Source: Ixodes scapularis
Taxonomy: Eukaryota; Arthropoda; Arachnida; Ixodida; Ixodidae
Direction of reading: 5' to 3'
Assembly: GCF_016920785.2 (NCBI RefSeq)
Contig: NW_024609837.1
Location: 48,610,745 to 48,674,744 of the forward strand
DNA: 64,000 nucleotides
In this document: positions 1 through 10,954 of the stretch, piece after piece
Position numbering within the stretch: position 1 is the first letter of the stretch
How the letters are laid out: every line of letters begins with the position of its first letter
The notes under the pieces: generated by a model
The model's input: only the letters and a program-made list of their open reading frames with translations
Database searches by the model: none
What the model was told of the DNA's origin: nothing
Position numbers and translations under genes: made by a program

Positions 1-60
1 AATTAGGAGAGCATCTGTTAGAAACCGTATAACCCAGGCTTCAATGGAAATCAATGGTGG

Positions 61-65
<5 letters not shown>

Positions 66-91
<26 letters not shown>
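66..91. repeat. (TA)n microsatellite
   Basis: An uninterrupted run of alternating A and T, 26 bases long. It has no coding content and probably varies in length between individuals. Confidence 0.9.
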
Positions 92-92
92 T

Positions 93-428
93 AAAGCCTG
101 CGGGAGGTTTCGTCGGTGGTTGAAAGTGACCTTGGCGATTGTGTAGATTTAAACTAGCGGAAAGGTGGGAGCTTATGGAGAGAGGGCGTGGTCAGTTTGT
201 TTCCATTGAAGATTATGACCATATTATGTAGTCACGTGTGAACTGTAGCGAATTTTTCTTAAAGTGTGTGGGAGGTTTTGTAGGTGGTTGGAAGTGACCT
301 TGACTTGTATGTACTGCATGCTGTATGTACTGAGGACGTGGTATTTTTGCTCCCTGTGAACCCTATGACACACTCTTGCAGTCATGTGTAAAGTGAAGCG
401 AACCTACAGGTCGTGTGCAATTGGAGGG
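93..428. repeat. Tandem duplication of a ~168-bp unit upstream of a TATA motif
   Basis: Two diverged copies sit head to tail, roughly 93-260 and 261-428. Each begins with a block reading GGGAGGTTT/TTG..GGTGGTTG.AAGTGACCTTG and later shares a 'CATGTGTAA/CACGTGTGAA..GAAGCGAA' segment. The copies precede a TATA motif, which resembles the duplicated enhancer-like repeats found in the U3 part of some LTRs. No LTR partner or internal region is visible because the window starts here, so the LTR reading is inference. Confidence 0.55.
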
Positions 429-446
429 TGGTGTGGAGAGGACGGG

Positions 447-470
447 TATAAAAGAAGTGCCCCGAATAAA
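447..470 (+). promoter_or_regulatory. TATAAAAG box followed by AATAAA (LTR- or promoter-like)
   Basis: TATAAAAG lies at 447-454 and AATAAA at 465-470, only about ten bases apart. A TATA box so close to a polyadenylation signal is typical of a compact LTR and unusual for a gene promoter. The GTTTTGAGACGTCTTG stretch after it could be the R/U5 portion. No open reading frame of note follows, so this may be a solo LTR. Confidence in the motifs is high, in the role low. Confidence 0.35.
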
Positions 471-545
471 ATTTAGCAGCTCTGTTTTGAGACGTCTTGT
501 TTTTGTCCCCCCTTTGTAGTCTCGGTTTTGGGTTTAGAAATGTTT

Positions 546-1395
546 AACTTTAACCAGCTCGCCTGCCTCAATAGGTTGTCTTTAATTTATTATATTTTCT
601 ACAAAGGGCATGCGAAGTGTTTCTTGAAAATAATACCAAATGTAGCATTGCAAAGCATAAAAATGACAGATTGAGAAGATAAGAATAGGAGAGCAACACC
701 TAAATAGAATGGTGACGAATTGTCTGTAAAGCACAACCCAATATAGTTTTGTGGTCAAAGTAATTCTATAAAGTGAGTGACAGTCCTGCAAATAGGTCCG
801 TCTAGAAAAGCATGTCTAAAATTTCGAAGCATGAATAAATTTACGCCTAACAGCAGCGCGAACAAAACGTAAGGGCGCAAGTGACCTGGTGCTCACTAAG
901 CATGTTGAGGCAACAAGAGGCTGAAGAAATACGAAAGATGTCACCAAGAGAAGAAGGACGTCTCCTTCTTCTCCTCTTTCGTTTGTGTCAACTGAATTAT
1001 TGCACGTAGGACCCAGACATTCAAATGAATGTATTCCATTTCTAACAATTTACTCCTACGAACTATCCATATGCTAACCCTAGCAGAATCACTTGGTGGA
1101 AGAAGCAAACATTCTTCGTAGTCATAATTATTTCGGGCACTGCAAATATGCAATGACAAAATGAAGTTGGAGTTGAATATGAAAGTTGTTCACTTTTCAA
1201 GTAAGAGTTATAAAGGCGGGTCTACATGTACAGCACGGCGAAGACTTGAACTTAAATTATCACTTACGCAGCACTGATTCAGTTTAGTATCCCTAAAAAA
1301 GCACAACGTCAGCACTGCATAAGCAAGTTCAGCATTATTCCAAGCTCTGAATAACATCACTGATGCAGAGCTGTGGTGTACGTGTGTCCTTAAAG
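546..1395. other. No feature recognised
   Basis: AT-rich sequence with only short incidental reading frames. I see no domain, RNA gene or repeat structure here before the hAT target duplication at 1388. Confidence 0.5.
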
Positions 1396-4274
1396 CAGGG
1401 GTCTCAAGGGTCTCAAGCTCATTTGATTGTGAAGGTCAAATAATCCACTCCGAAAAAGTCAAGGGCCAATGTGAGGCGGAGGTCAAGAAATTTCATAGTG
1501 AAGGGACATTATGCCCCTTTTTGTAAGCATGCAGTTTCACCAATGACATCTTTAGTATAGATTTTTTTATAAGACTTCATTGGGCCCTTACTCGATGTGA
1601 CACCAAGAGAACATGGCACCGCCCAGTCAACATTCTACATTACATACCGCTCACTACAACGTTACTAGAACCACTCAGTGTAGAAACTGACATTGAGATT
1701 GCTTTAAAAAGGTGGCACCGATCCGTATTCGCGAACCGAGCTAATGGCGATCACAACGCTGCCATTTCTCCCGATGCGGCCACTCGATGAACTGCACGTG
1801 ACTTCTATTTCGGCTTTAATCGGCAATTTTGGCGCTGAAACAGATGCAGGTGTGCCACCCCCGTGTCCCAGACGGACGCGCCCCGAATTACTACCGAAGT
1901 TAAGATGCGCCTAGGTCGGGACGCGCTACCTGAAATCACCGCTGAGGCATGGTTCTATAAAAATATATTAATTATGCCGCAAATTCTTCCAAACTTTGCA
2001 AACTTATGATATTAGAAAACATCACGCGCTCTTCGTTTTGTACTAGACTCAAATAAAAGTTACTACAAAAGAGTATTTTTCATTGTTTTTTACAAAAAAC
2101 ACCCGTTCTAAAAGCTTGTGGTGACCGCAGTAAAGACATATGATAAAAAGTGGCGCTGTCGTCGTATTTAGCTCGGTCTCGGTGGACGCCAGAGGCCCAG
2201 GTTTTCACTGTGAGTTTTCGAAGCGAGGGTTGTAGTAACGTTGGCTCACTATCTACTGACTATCATCGTTCTTCTTTATTCATATCCGTAAACTCTTTTT
2301 TTTCTTCTTTTCTCATTTTACTGTACACTTATATACATACGCCCTTCTTTATATCAACTTATCAGGTGTCCAAAGCAGCAAAATTTGTTTCTTTTTTTTT
2401 TTTCGCCTTCGATGGAAGTCGACAAGAAGTCGACAAGACGAATCGTGACCCTTGAAGCAAACGAAGACGGATGTATCTGCCCGACATCCATCACTGTGAA
2501 CATAAAAAGAGAAACAGTTTTCGCTGCTCGGCGCATTTTCATAAATTGAGGAAGGGAAGGTCGGAATGCAAATATGTATTCAATGAAATGAAAAAAATAG
2601 GAAAAAGAGAGTTAGAGAATATTAAAACATAAGCATTAAAGCCACAGTTCATAGTCAGCAGCGTGTATGTTTGTTCCCTATATCTGTATGTGTTTAGCTT
2701 TTAGGCAGACCTCCCTGAAATCAAAAAACACAACTTCACGATCAAAAAAAGAAAAAAAAATTATAACTAAAGCAAAGAATGACGTTGTGGACGTCTGTGC
2801 ATTTATTCCTTTGGGAAAAAAAATGTTAGCAAAAAAGAGAACAATATAAACTTTCTTGCTGACAAGTCTGACCATTTACTTTTTTAATCTGAATAAATTA
2901 TACAGGAGCCCACACTCTCTATTTTTGTGCTGATAAACATTAGGCTTGATGAATGTGGGCTCATAGATAAATTTGCCTTCATTTTGTATATATTAAGGTA
3001 TAATAATGTGTTCAATCTTTCGCATTATATCTCCACCGCTTGCGTCACATTCACAGGGAGTTGCAGCTCTCTGCGATGCGTAGATTTATGCGGGGAAAAA
3101 AAAACTACAGGTTTTTAGATTTAACCCGGTACTCTGCGCTCCTAAGCGAACGCCGGTGCGGGCCCATGCAGATTTATCACATTCCTCTCGTCTTTTCCGC
3201 AAATGTACAATTCAAAGCGAATGCGGCAGGACGAATCTTACACTTCGTTTTAGCTTAAGTCCAGACTCAGCCGATACTACAAGCGTGAGCATGTGACCCT
3301 AATCAGTGCTTGCATTGCATGAGCGCCCGTGCTTGGCAAGGACGTTGAAAGCTCGGAGCTCGCGTTTGTATCATCGGCGTCGTATGGACTTCAGCTGAAA
3401 CGAAGTATTGCATGGTTATGTGACGTACGCGCAAAGTCGCACGTGTAGCGACTTGCGCCGCCGTGCCAGGAACGTCAATAAAGCGCGTTATTTTGTTAGG
3501 AAAAAGCGGGGCAGGTCTCGGTTTTGTTTAGTGCCATCAAGCACCAAACAGTGAACGCGAGTGTAGGCGCGTACTGGTTTTCCACGCTCTTATTGTTTTC
3601 GCTTTAATTTCTTTGAAGTGGACGCGAGCGTGGTGGTGCTGACATATTTTTTACGCTCTTCGTGTCTTCGCTGTGAATGTTTCAATGTGAACGCTCATGC
3701 GTGTGCGTAAATACTTTTAGGTGATCTTTTGACGTGCGATATTTGGTGATCTCAACTGTTTTCGATAGCTTGTGGCACTTGTAGCACAGCATTTCGACAA
3801 TCGTCGAGATCTTAAAGATACCAGCTTCGCTATTCTGCTCTTCAGGCCATGAACGTTAGTTGAGACTGGCTTCACTCATTAATGACGCAAAGCGTATACT
3901 GTTTGAACTTGGTGTCGTGCTCTGGAACCATGTTTAATGCGTTCTCACCGACTCGCACAAAATTAGTTCAAGATGATTACAATGTCAGCAAAATACGCTA
4001 AACAGGTGACGAAAATGAATGCCCTTCTAGTATTGAGGTTGTCATATAGGTGATTAGCATCACAAAAAGCTAGCAAGAAAAAAACTAATACGAACATACG
4101 AAGGAGAGTATAGAACTTCGTCTCGAGCGGAAGTGAATCGGCGACATGAAGTCAATATAACGAATACCATTTCTAGCGCTCGAGACATGGGAACGGGGGT
4201 TTGTAGCCGGTTGCCTGCGGGCCGTGTCTGAGCGAGTTGCGGGATGAATTTGGCCTGCATGTTTGAGACCCCTG
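1396..4274. mobile_element. hAT-like DNA transposon, non-autonomous or decayed
   Basis: The left end begins CAGGGGTCTCAAG and the right end, read on the other strand, begins CAGGGGTCTCAAACATGC, the terminal signature of hAT elements. The flanks carry an 8-bp target duplication, CCTTAAAG at 1388-1395 and CCTTAAAA at 4275-4282, with one mismatch; 8 bp is the size expected for hAT. The 2.9-kb interior has only short unrelated frames and no recognisable hAT transposase, so the copy depends on another source or is dead. The left end repeats GGTCTCAAG twice in tandem. Parts of the interior may be later insertions that I could not delimit. Confidence 0.8.
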
Positions 4275-4535
4275 CCTTAAAACATATCTCTTGTTAACAC
4301 AGAGGTTCGGGCGAGTTGGTTGCTCATGATGTACAGGGTGAACAGGGCACCCGCAGAACAGTCATTCAAATCAACATACACACAAACGAAAGAAACACTT
4401 ACTCAGCGCTGACTGACAACTCTATATATTTACACTTTCTCTTCTTCTATTTGTGCTTTATGTAAGGGCCAGGGAGAATAACTGGTCTTTTTTCTTTTCT
4501 TTCGATATGATGCTAAATAGTGAACTAAATTGAAA

Positions 4536-5087
4536 TTAATGTAAAGCTACGTAGTCTAATTCTTTTTGTGACAAGGTTAAAGACGGAGTACTAACGAATG
4601 TGCCGTTATGTTTCGCAATGTTCTCTGCCTCGATAATTTCTCTTGTGAGCTTGTTATGGTGCTTGCCAAGCACGCCGCAGTTACTCAGCTTCACTGAGCA
4701 CCCACAGTCTCGACAGTGAATGCCTAGACGACCGGAGCTTTTGTTGGTGAATGTGTTGTTATGCTCTCGAAGGCGATCGTTCAGACACCTTCCGGTTTGA
4801 CCTATGTACAGCTTTCCACAAGAGAGGGGAAAGGAGTAGACCACCTTATCTGTACAAGGGACAAAGGTGTTCTTGTGCTTCTCTTTGCAGCCAACTGTTG
4901 TTATTGGTGGAGTATTTACCTTCTTGTATAAGCTGTGAAGTTTGTTAGGAGCTGAGAAGATGACTTCCAAGTTTACTCGGTTAGCTATTTTCTTTAGTCC
5001 GTGAGAAAAATTATGAATATATGGCACAATGATGGGCTTCTTTGTTTTGTCTCTTTGCTTTTGTTGTGTGCATTCGTCACTATGCAC
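4536..5087 (-). pseudogene. PLE GIY-YIG endonuclease domain (inverted partial copy)
   Basis: Encodes the C-terminal third of a Penelope-type protein: a basic linker (QQKQRDKTKKPIIVPYI), then a GIY-YIG endonuclease. The core reads VVYSFPLSCGKLYIGQTGR with a following R..LREH and a C/H cluster (HCRDCGC). In PLEs this nuclease nicks the target DNA for target-primed reverse transcription. The reading frame is open from about residue 1 to 183 and ends in YVALH, but the reverse transcriptase part is absent, so this is a fragment, not a gene. Its apparent start at 5087 is just the junction with the forward copy. Confidence 0.85.
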
Positions 5088-6969
5088 ACTACAAAAGCAA
5101 AGAGCCTAAGAAGACGGCACCGGAGTTACTTTCCCTTGTAAGGGAAGTCTCGAGACGAGCTCCGGAGACCGAAATGGATCGCTGCACCTCTGAAGGTGTA
5201 GACATGCTTATGCGGTACAAACCACCACCTACTCCTCTGCCCATGAAGAGAGTTTAAACGTACCTGAAAGAGAATTCATTATATCTTCTGCCCGCTCACA
5301 AAGAAGGAGGTTTTGTCCTCATGCATTCGGACACGTTTGGAGAAAAAGCATTAACAGCAGTCGAATCTGTTTTCAGCAAGCACTCTGAGATCTCCCTGGA
5401 AAAAGTTAAAAGGGAAGCAAAACAATTTTGTCACTTGAACGATTTAAAACAACTCTGCTCCTACATCGATCGCAGTAAAAATCGGAGTCTAGAATTATTT
5501 TTCAGCGCCAAAACTCACAAAGCGGATTGCCCCCTCCGGGTTATCGTTTCTGAAAGGGGAACATGGCAAAAGTATGTTGCCTTATTTCTGCAAACACGGC
5601 TAAACCTACTTAACATTGATGATCCATACCTGATCCGCAGCTCCTCTGAAGTTTTCAACTTTGTAGAAGAGCATCGTGACCAAGACCTAAAGGTGTTCTC
5701 CATCGACATTAAGGATCTGTACTATTCCTTGCCCCACGACCGCCTCCTAAAGTACATAGAGGACAGCATAGACACCTTCGGTGCTATTGCCTTTCAAAAT
5801 GAGTCGGGTTTATCCCAAAGCAAGTTTTTGACCTTGATTAACATCTACCTCATGTCGATCTTTCCTACCTGGGATTACCAACCATACCTACAGAAGAGAG
5901 GTGTCTGCATCGGGTCCTGCATTGCCCATGTCCTTAGCGATCTCTATCTAGCGCACAACGACAGGAATATAAAAGAATCATTAGACAGCTCCAAAGTTAT
6001 AAGTGTGTTCGGGTACGTCGACGATTATTTAATTGTTCTAGCTTCAGACGATCGCAACTTCACCAGCATGGTTGTTGACGTCCTCGACAGTTTTGAAATC
6101 TGCATGAGTCCTTTGGAAATCACCCATGAACTTCCAAACAAGCGCTCTTTAAGATTCCTAGATCTCAGACTCTTCATGTTACCCTACCATTTATGCCGGT
6201 CGTATGAGTCCAGGGGAAAAAAACCGCTCTTACCATTCAACTCGGCTCATTCAAAACTTGTTAAAAGAAGCATCGTGCGGTTATACCTCAAAAACTCACT
6301 CATAAAATCCGGCTCGCATTCCATTCCAGCGAGCTTTGACGGGCAAGTCTCAAGACCAAAGCGCGCAGGATACCCAAACTCGTTATTAACATCAGTGGCC
6401 GAAAAGCTCATCAACGAAAGCAGGCAAGACCTATGCACACAACAAAAGCAAAGAGACAAAACAAAGAAGCCCATCATTGTGCCATATATTCATTTTTCTC
6501 ACGGACTAAAGAAAATAGCTAACCGAGTTAACTTGGAAGTCATCTTCTCAGCTCCTAACAAACTTCACAGCTTATGCAAGAAGGTAAATACTCCACCAAT
6601 AACAACAGTTGGCTGCAAAAAGAAGCACAAGAACACCTTTGTCCCTTGTACAGAAAAGGTGGTCTACTCCTTTCCACTCTCTTGTGGAAAGCTGTACATA
6701 GGTAAAACCGGAAGGTGTCTGAACGATCGCCTTCGAGAGCATAACAACACATTCACCAACAAAAGCTCCGGTCATCTAGGCATTCACTGTGGGTGCTCAG
6801 TGGGTGCTCAGTGCAGCTGAGTAACTGCGGCGTGCTTGGCAAGCACCATAACGAGCTCACAAGAGAAATTATCGAGGCAGAGAACATTGCGAAACATAGC
6901 GGCACATGCGTTAGTACTCCGTCTTTAACCTTGTCACAAAAAGAATTAGACTACCTAGCTTTACATTAA
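5060..6969 (+). pseudogene. PLE polyprotein: reverse transcriptase plus GIY-YIG endonuclease
   Basis: The frame runs from the junction near 5060 through an in-frame TAA at 5255-5257 and on to 6820. A short duplication of GGGTGCTCA near 6790 shifts the frame there, and the true C-terminus continues in another frame to about 6969. RT motifs are clear: FSIDIKDLYYSLPHD (motif A, near 5700), GVCIGSCIAHVLSDLYLA (motif B, near 5905), FGYVDDYLIV (motif C catalytic YVDD, near 6010) and LRFLDLRLF. The endonuclease reads VVYSFPLSCGKLYIGKTGR. At about 630 residues it is shorter than a full PLE protein; the N-terminus is cut by the junction. Only two disabling changes separate it from an open frame. Confidence 0.88.
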
Positions 6970-7419
6970 TTTCAATTTAGTTCACTATTTAGCATCATAT
7001 CGAAAGAAAAGAAAAAATACCAGTTATTCTCCCTGGCCCTTGCATATAGCACAAATAGAAGAAGAGAAAGTGTAAATATAGAGAGTTGTCAGTCAGCGCT
7101 GAGTGTTTCTTTCTTTTGTGTGTATGTTGATTTGGATGACTGTTCTGCGGGTGTTAAAACATATCTCTATATTTAATATTAGCTCAAAGGCCTTCCACAG
7201 GTCATTACACAAGGGATGAGCTACTCAAACTTGCGGTTGTAAAAAATCAACAAATATACTCATAATCAAATCATACACACACAAGAGGCACACACCTACA
7301 TAAAAAAGTTATTCGTAGACACAAATTAGCTAGGAACACATGTTGTCACTACTGCAATACTATCAAAACCACATTGATTTCGAGTACGCTTTCGCTTGGC
7401 TGGTATCTTAATGTATATA

Positions 7420-8100
7420 CCGGGTGTTTGTTTTTATTCTTAAACAGTTGTTTATAAAAAAAAAAGTGAAAGCTGCACTAATGCGGTTTGTGCAGGTGGG
7501 TTATACGTCCAGGCGTACATTATGTGGGTGGCTAATCTTTGCGATAAGTCAACTAATTAATAAAATTCGTTGATTAACTTTTTATTTAGTGGAAATAGAC
7601 ATGTGGTTACAATTATTGACATGCTGAGCGTCATCGAAAACCCCAAATCAGTCATTTTTAGAAAGACTTTAAGCGCGTGTGAAGCGCAGTAGTGCGTTGA
7701 AGTTACCACTCGTGGAGCAGGTACAAGGCTGGGGCTAGATAAGAGACGGAAAAATTGCGCGGGCCCCATACCGAAACCGCTAGCCTTGTACCTGCTCCAC
7801 GAGTGGTAAATTTAGTACACTGCTACGCTTCTCACGCGCTGAAAGTGTTTCTGAAGATGACTGATTTTGGGGTTTTGGGTGACGCTCAGCAAGTTTCTAA
7901 TTGGAACCATATGTCTATTTCCACTAATTAAAAGTTGATTAACGAATTTTAATTAATTAGCCGACTTGTCCCAAAGATTATCCACCGATATAATGTCCAC
8001 CTGGCCGTATAACCCACCTGCGCAGACCAAATTAGTGTAGGTTTACGTGTTTTTTTTCTTAAGCAGATGTGTAAGAATACAAAAAAAAAAAAACACCCTG
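7420..8100. mobile_element. Palindromic MITE with TA-rich target
   Basis: The two ends are inverted: CCGGGTGTTTG.. at 7420 and ..CAAAAAA..ACACCCTG ending at 8100. Almost the whole element folds on itself: TACCACTCGTGGAGCAGGTAC near 7703 is mirrored near 7785, giving arms of about 320 bp around a roughly 60-bp centre. TATATA borders lie outside both ends, consistent with a TA target duplication as made by Tc1/mariner-like enzymes. There is no coding sequence, so it is non-autonomous. The arms differ by scattered substitutions. Confidence 0.78.
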
Positions 8101-8499
8101 TATATTATTAGCAGTAAGTGTGTGGTGGACAAAAGATTCATCCTTTAATTTTAAGCGCATCAAAAAGTTCGCATAGTGGACAGAAATATGGGCTGTATTT
8201 TGGAGGTGACGCTTAGCCTTCGAAAAAATAAAATCGGAGATGGTAGCAATATGTTTCTGTGTGCTGGATTATGTAGGCTCATCTTGAAAAACAGTGCTAT
8301 TCGTTATATGTTTCGTCTAAAGAATGGTTCTGGGAGTCTCGCTCACTAACGCAACCTAGAGACGCTGGTGGAAAAGTTGTAGATAGAATATATAAACATT
8401 AAAGCTTTTTTTTGCGGGCGCGTTCCAATTCTTCAGTGGTGCAGTTCTGCAACAGAGACCTTTCATATGCTGAACATTCTTACTTTTTGATGTTCCTGT
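8101..8499. other. No feature recognised
   Basis: Noncoding sequence between the palindromic MITE and the Gypsy remnant. The 3' part of the Gypsy element or its LTR might extend into it, but I cannot identify an LTR edge. Confidence 0.4.
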
Positions 8500-9350
8500 C
8501 GTCGGAATCCTGTCAAGAATCTTCCCCTTGGGGCTTATAAAATGTCTTCATATCGGCAACATGAATTGATGAGCACATTTCACCTGTATCGCAATGACGT
8601 GGCCCTCCCATCTCTTTGTTGGAGAAGCTGCGAAGCTTTTAGAAGCATCACTCAGCGGGTAGGTACGCCTCAGCATTAGATCCTCTACCTTGAATTGCAG
8701 ATTCCGCCGCCCCTTATTCTACTGTTCGGCCTGCTGCAGACTTGAGACGTCGAGACTCTCCCGAGCTTCTCGCAGGTTCTCCGTGAAGTGCATCCAAAGA
8801 CCTTCCGCGGACTGAGTAGTGGTGCGCAGCCCGTCTGCTGGATCTGCACAAAGAATGTTATTTTGAAAGGGAAATACGAGCTCTGTCTCAAGTTAAGTTA
8901 AGCCGGCGCAGACCCCATTGACTGGTTTATTGTCGTACCTGTAGCGAATGCCACTTCCGCAAGTTTCGCGTCGCAGTCTTTGTGCCGCTCTGTGTGTGCT
9001 GCCATCATCATCTTCAGGTTACGGTTGACTCTCCGTCATATCCGGCTATGGATGGTACAAAGAAGTCCATTTGTGTGGATTCGCTAGTGCCTTGCGCGCA
9101 TCTACGTACAATTTTCTTACAAGACAGGAAGTGTTTTCAGTAATGAGCGTGGGGGCAATGCCAAAGCCGCCAAACGTCATAAGGAGATAGTCCTAAATTT
9201 CCGTGACTCAAGCTTCCGCAATGGAAATATTTTGACCCCCTTCTAAGTGGTCAGTCAATATTAGAAATATTGATTGCCGCGTGGACTACGGGAAAAGAGA
9301 CCGACAACGCCACAGGCAACAAACTCCCTGGGATATTTGCCTTCGACTGA
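8500..9350 (-). pseudogene. Gypsy-1 integrase remnant
   Basis: Read on the minus strand in several frames, this is a Ty3/Gypsy integrase. From high to low coordinate I can follow a core start (RGNQY, LRKLESRK), a LITEN-type stretch with FGGFG near 9170, a region reading SLYHP and VNRNLKMMMAAHTERHKD near 9040, and a C-terminal segment reading NLREARESLD..QQAEQ..GRRNLQFKVEDL.LRRTYPLSDASK near 8680-8800. The domain order and spacing fit integrase, but stops and frameshifts break every frame. It is the downstream part of the same Pol as the RNase H and RT pieces at higher coordinates. Confidence 0.7.
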
Positions 9351-9378
9351 CTGAATTAAACCTGGTGGCTGGCCACCT

Positions 9379-9448
9379 CCTGGTTTCGAGTTCTGACACT
9401 CGAAACCAGGATGAATGAATTAGGGACGTACGTAATTCATTCATCCTG
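9379..9448. other. Two overlapping hairpins
   Basis: CCTGGTTTCGAGT (9379-9391) pairs perfectly with 9398-9410. CAGGATGAATGAATTA (9407-9422) pairs perfectly with 9433-9448. The two stems share bases 9407-9410, so they exclude each other at that point. They lie between the integrase and RNase H traces of Gypsy-1. Function unknown; they may be a small insertion scar. Confidence 0.7.
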
Positions 9449-9449
9449 C

Positions 9450-9950
9450 CTCATGTCTGGCCACGTTGAAATTTGGAATAACTTTTCATAAATTTTGCTC
9501 CCAATGATGTGGCCCGCTAGGATGGAAAGGTCAGTTTCAATGCAGAGCGAAGCGCCGTCTATGTACGTGACACAATTGTTAAGCCCTAAAATAATCGGCA
9601 GACATCCTTCTTCGGTCGTTGGATAGTTTCACTTTGTTCGGGTGAAGGTGTGACCGGCGAAGGACGCGGGACGAAGAACGCTGAAATGTTCCTGCAAAAG
9701 AACCGCTTCCAGTCCCTAATCGCCTGCTTCGGTCTGCATGGTGAATGTACGATTCCAGCCGGGTAGGTTTAGACACGCCTTTTCTGTCACACCTTTGCAA
9801 CGAGAAGCAAACGCGGCTTGTTGTTGTTCACCCCAACACTTTACACTTTTCGTAAGCAATTGGTTGAAAGGCTCCCTCATCTCGGCACATTGCGGAATGA
9901 AACCCTAGTAGAACGCAATCATCCCGAGACATCCCTGCTATTTTTGTCCG
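9450..9950 (-). pseudogene. Gypsy-1 RT tail and RNase H remnant
   Basis: The minus strand gives, across frames, QQQAAF.SRCKGVTEKACLNLPG near 9800, then FTMQTEAGD.GLEAVLLQ and a later PTTEEGCLPII.GLNN stretch. These match the RNase H segment that follows RT in Gypsy Pol (normally F.mqTDAS..GlGAvL). Several stops are present. It joins the RT piece at 11575-12210, with which it would be continuous if the foldback-like element at 9962-11474 were absent. Confidence 0.65.
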
Positions 9951-10587
9951 GGCGCCACGGGGTGGTTATCATTTGAGCCCGTTCTCGTTTCGCCTTTCTC
10001 ACTTGGCCCTTTTCAAAACAACCATTCTCAAAAATATCTTTTCTCTTGGACCTGTCGCATTTGGCCCTTTCCCGTTTCGTCCTTCGCATTTCAATGCTCC
10101 TCATTTGAGTCCGTTCTCGTTTCGTACTTCTTACTTGGCCCCCCCTCAAAACAACCGTTCTTAAAAAGATCTTATCATTTTGACCCGTCGCATTCGGCCC
10201 TTTTTCGTTTCGTCTTTCGCATTACAACTCTCCTCATTTGGGCCCGTTCTCGCTTCGCCCTTCTCCCCTGGCCCTTTCCAAAACAGCCATTCTCAAAAAT
10301 ATCTCGCTTCGACCCGTCGCGCTTGACTCTTTTCATACAAAAATTGTTTTTGGGTATATTAATAAATGCATTGATATATTTTGTGCGTGTGTGTGTGTGT
10401 ATGTGTGCCACGCTACAGGCATACTTTCTCTGCTAAGGATTTTAACAGTGCGCCGAGGTCGTCGTGAAAAGTTAATAGCTGACAATAAAACAGAACAACT
10501 ATTTATCGCAGCCAGATCATATTCCGAAATGTCACGTTGTTTGAGGTCTCTCGACTTAAGACAATGCCACATGCCACTTCTATAAAG

Positions 10588-10954
10588 CAGTGGTTCTCAA
10601 ATGGGGATCTGCGAAGGTATCCTAGGGGTCCGCGAAGCCCTGTCTCAACAGTCAAGCACGGCAAAATTAGTTGTCTTCCTTCACGTTGAGAAGAAACTTT
10701 CCAATTTTCGGGCGAGTGCTCTCGTATGTTTCTCAAAGAGATAAGTCTATATCACACTAGCAATTAGTTATATTCATTTATTAAATCATTATCATGATAA
10801 CCTATACTTCACACTAGCAATTAGTTATATTCATTTATTAAATCATTATCATGATACCCTATGCCTTTCTATTCCCCGCACCCCAAACGGGGTCCTCCAT
10901 CATTTCCGCTTTTCTACAAGGGGTCCGCGAAACATCAGTGGTTAAGAACCATTG
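10588..10954. mobile_element. hAT-like MITE nested in foldback copy 1
   Basis: Starts CAGTGGTTCTCAAATGG and ends in the inverted, diverged TTAAGAACCATTG. Typical hAT subterminal GGGGTCCGCGAAG repeats are present. Flanks CTATAAAG and CTGTTATG could be a decayed 8-bp target duplication. A shorter version at the same place in foldback copy 2 shows that the MITE was inserted before the two copies separated. Confidence 0.65.
10752..10858. repeat. Tandem duplication, ~57-bp unit
   Basis: The segment containing ACTAGCAATTAGTTATATTC and ending ATTATCATGATA occurs twice in direct tandem. Foldback copy 2 has a single, diverged version, so the duplication is specific to this copy. Confidence 0.85.

Larger units (their letters stand above)
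4292..7153 (+). mobile_element. Penelope-like element with inverted 5' partial copy
   Basis: A forward PLE (about 5080-7150) is preceded by an inverted copy of its own 3' portion (about 4348-5087), so the two ends are inverted repeats. For example, GACTGTTCTGCGGGTG near 7152 is mirrored near 4347. The complex is flanked by a perfect 15-bp direct repeat, TTAAAACATATCTCT, at 4277-4291 and 7154-7168. Some 55 bases of extra sequence lie between the left target copy and the inverted arm. Inverted partial copies at the 5' side are a known habit of PLEs. The forward ORF has one stop and one frameshift, so the copy is probably inactive but young, because the two arms remain very similar. Confidence 0.88.

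Noticed and set aside
1860..1930. A CCGAAGTTAAG..AGGTCGGGA stretch resembling 5S rRNA
   Set aside because: Only a dozen scattered bases match and the spacing to other 5S elements is wrong.
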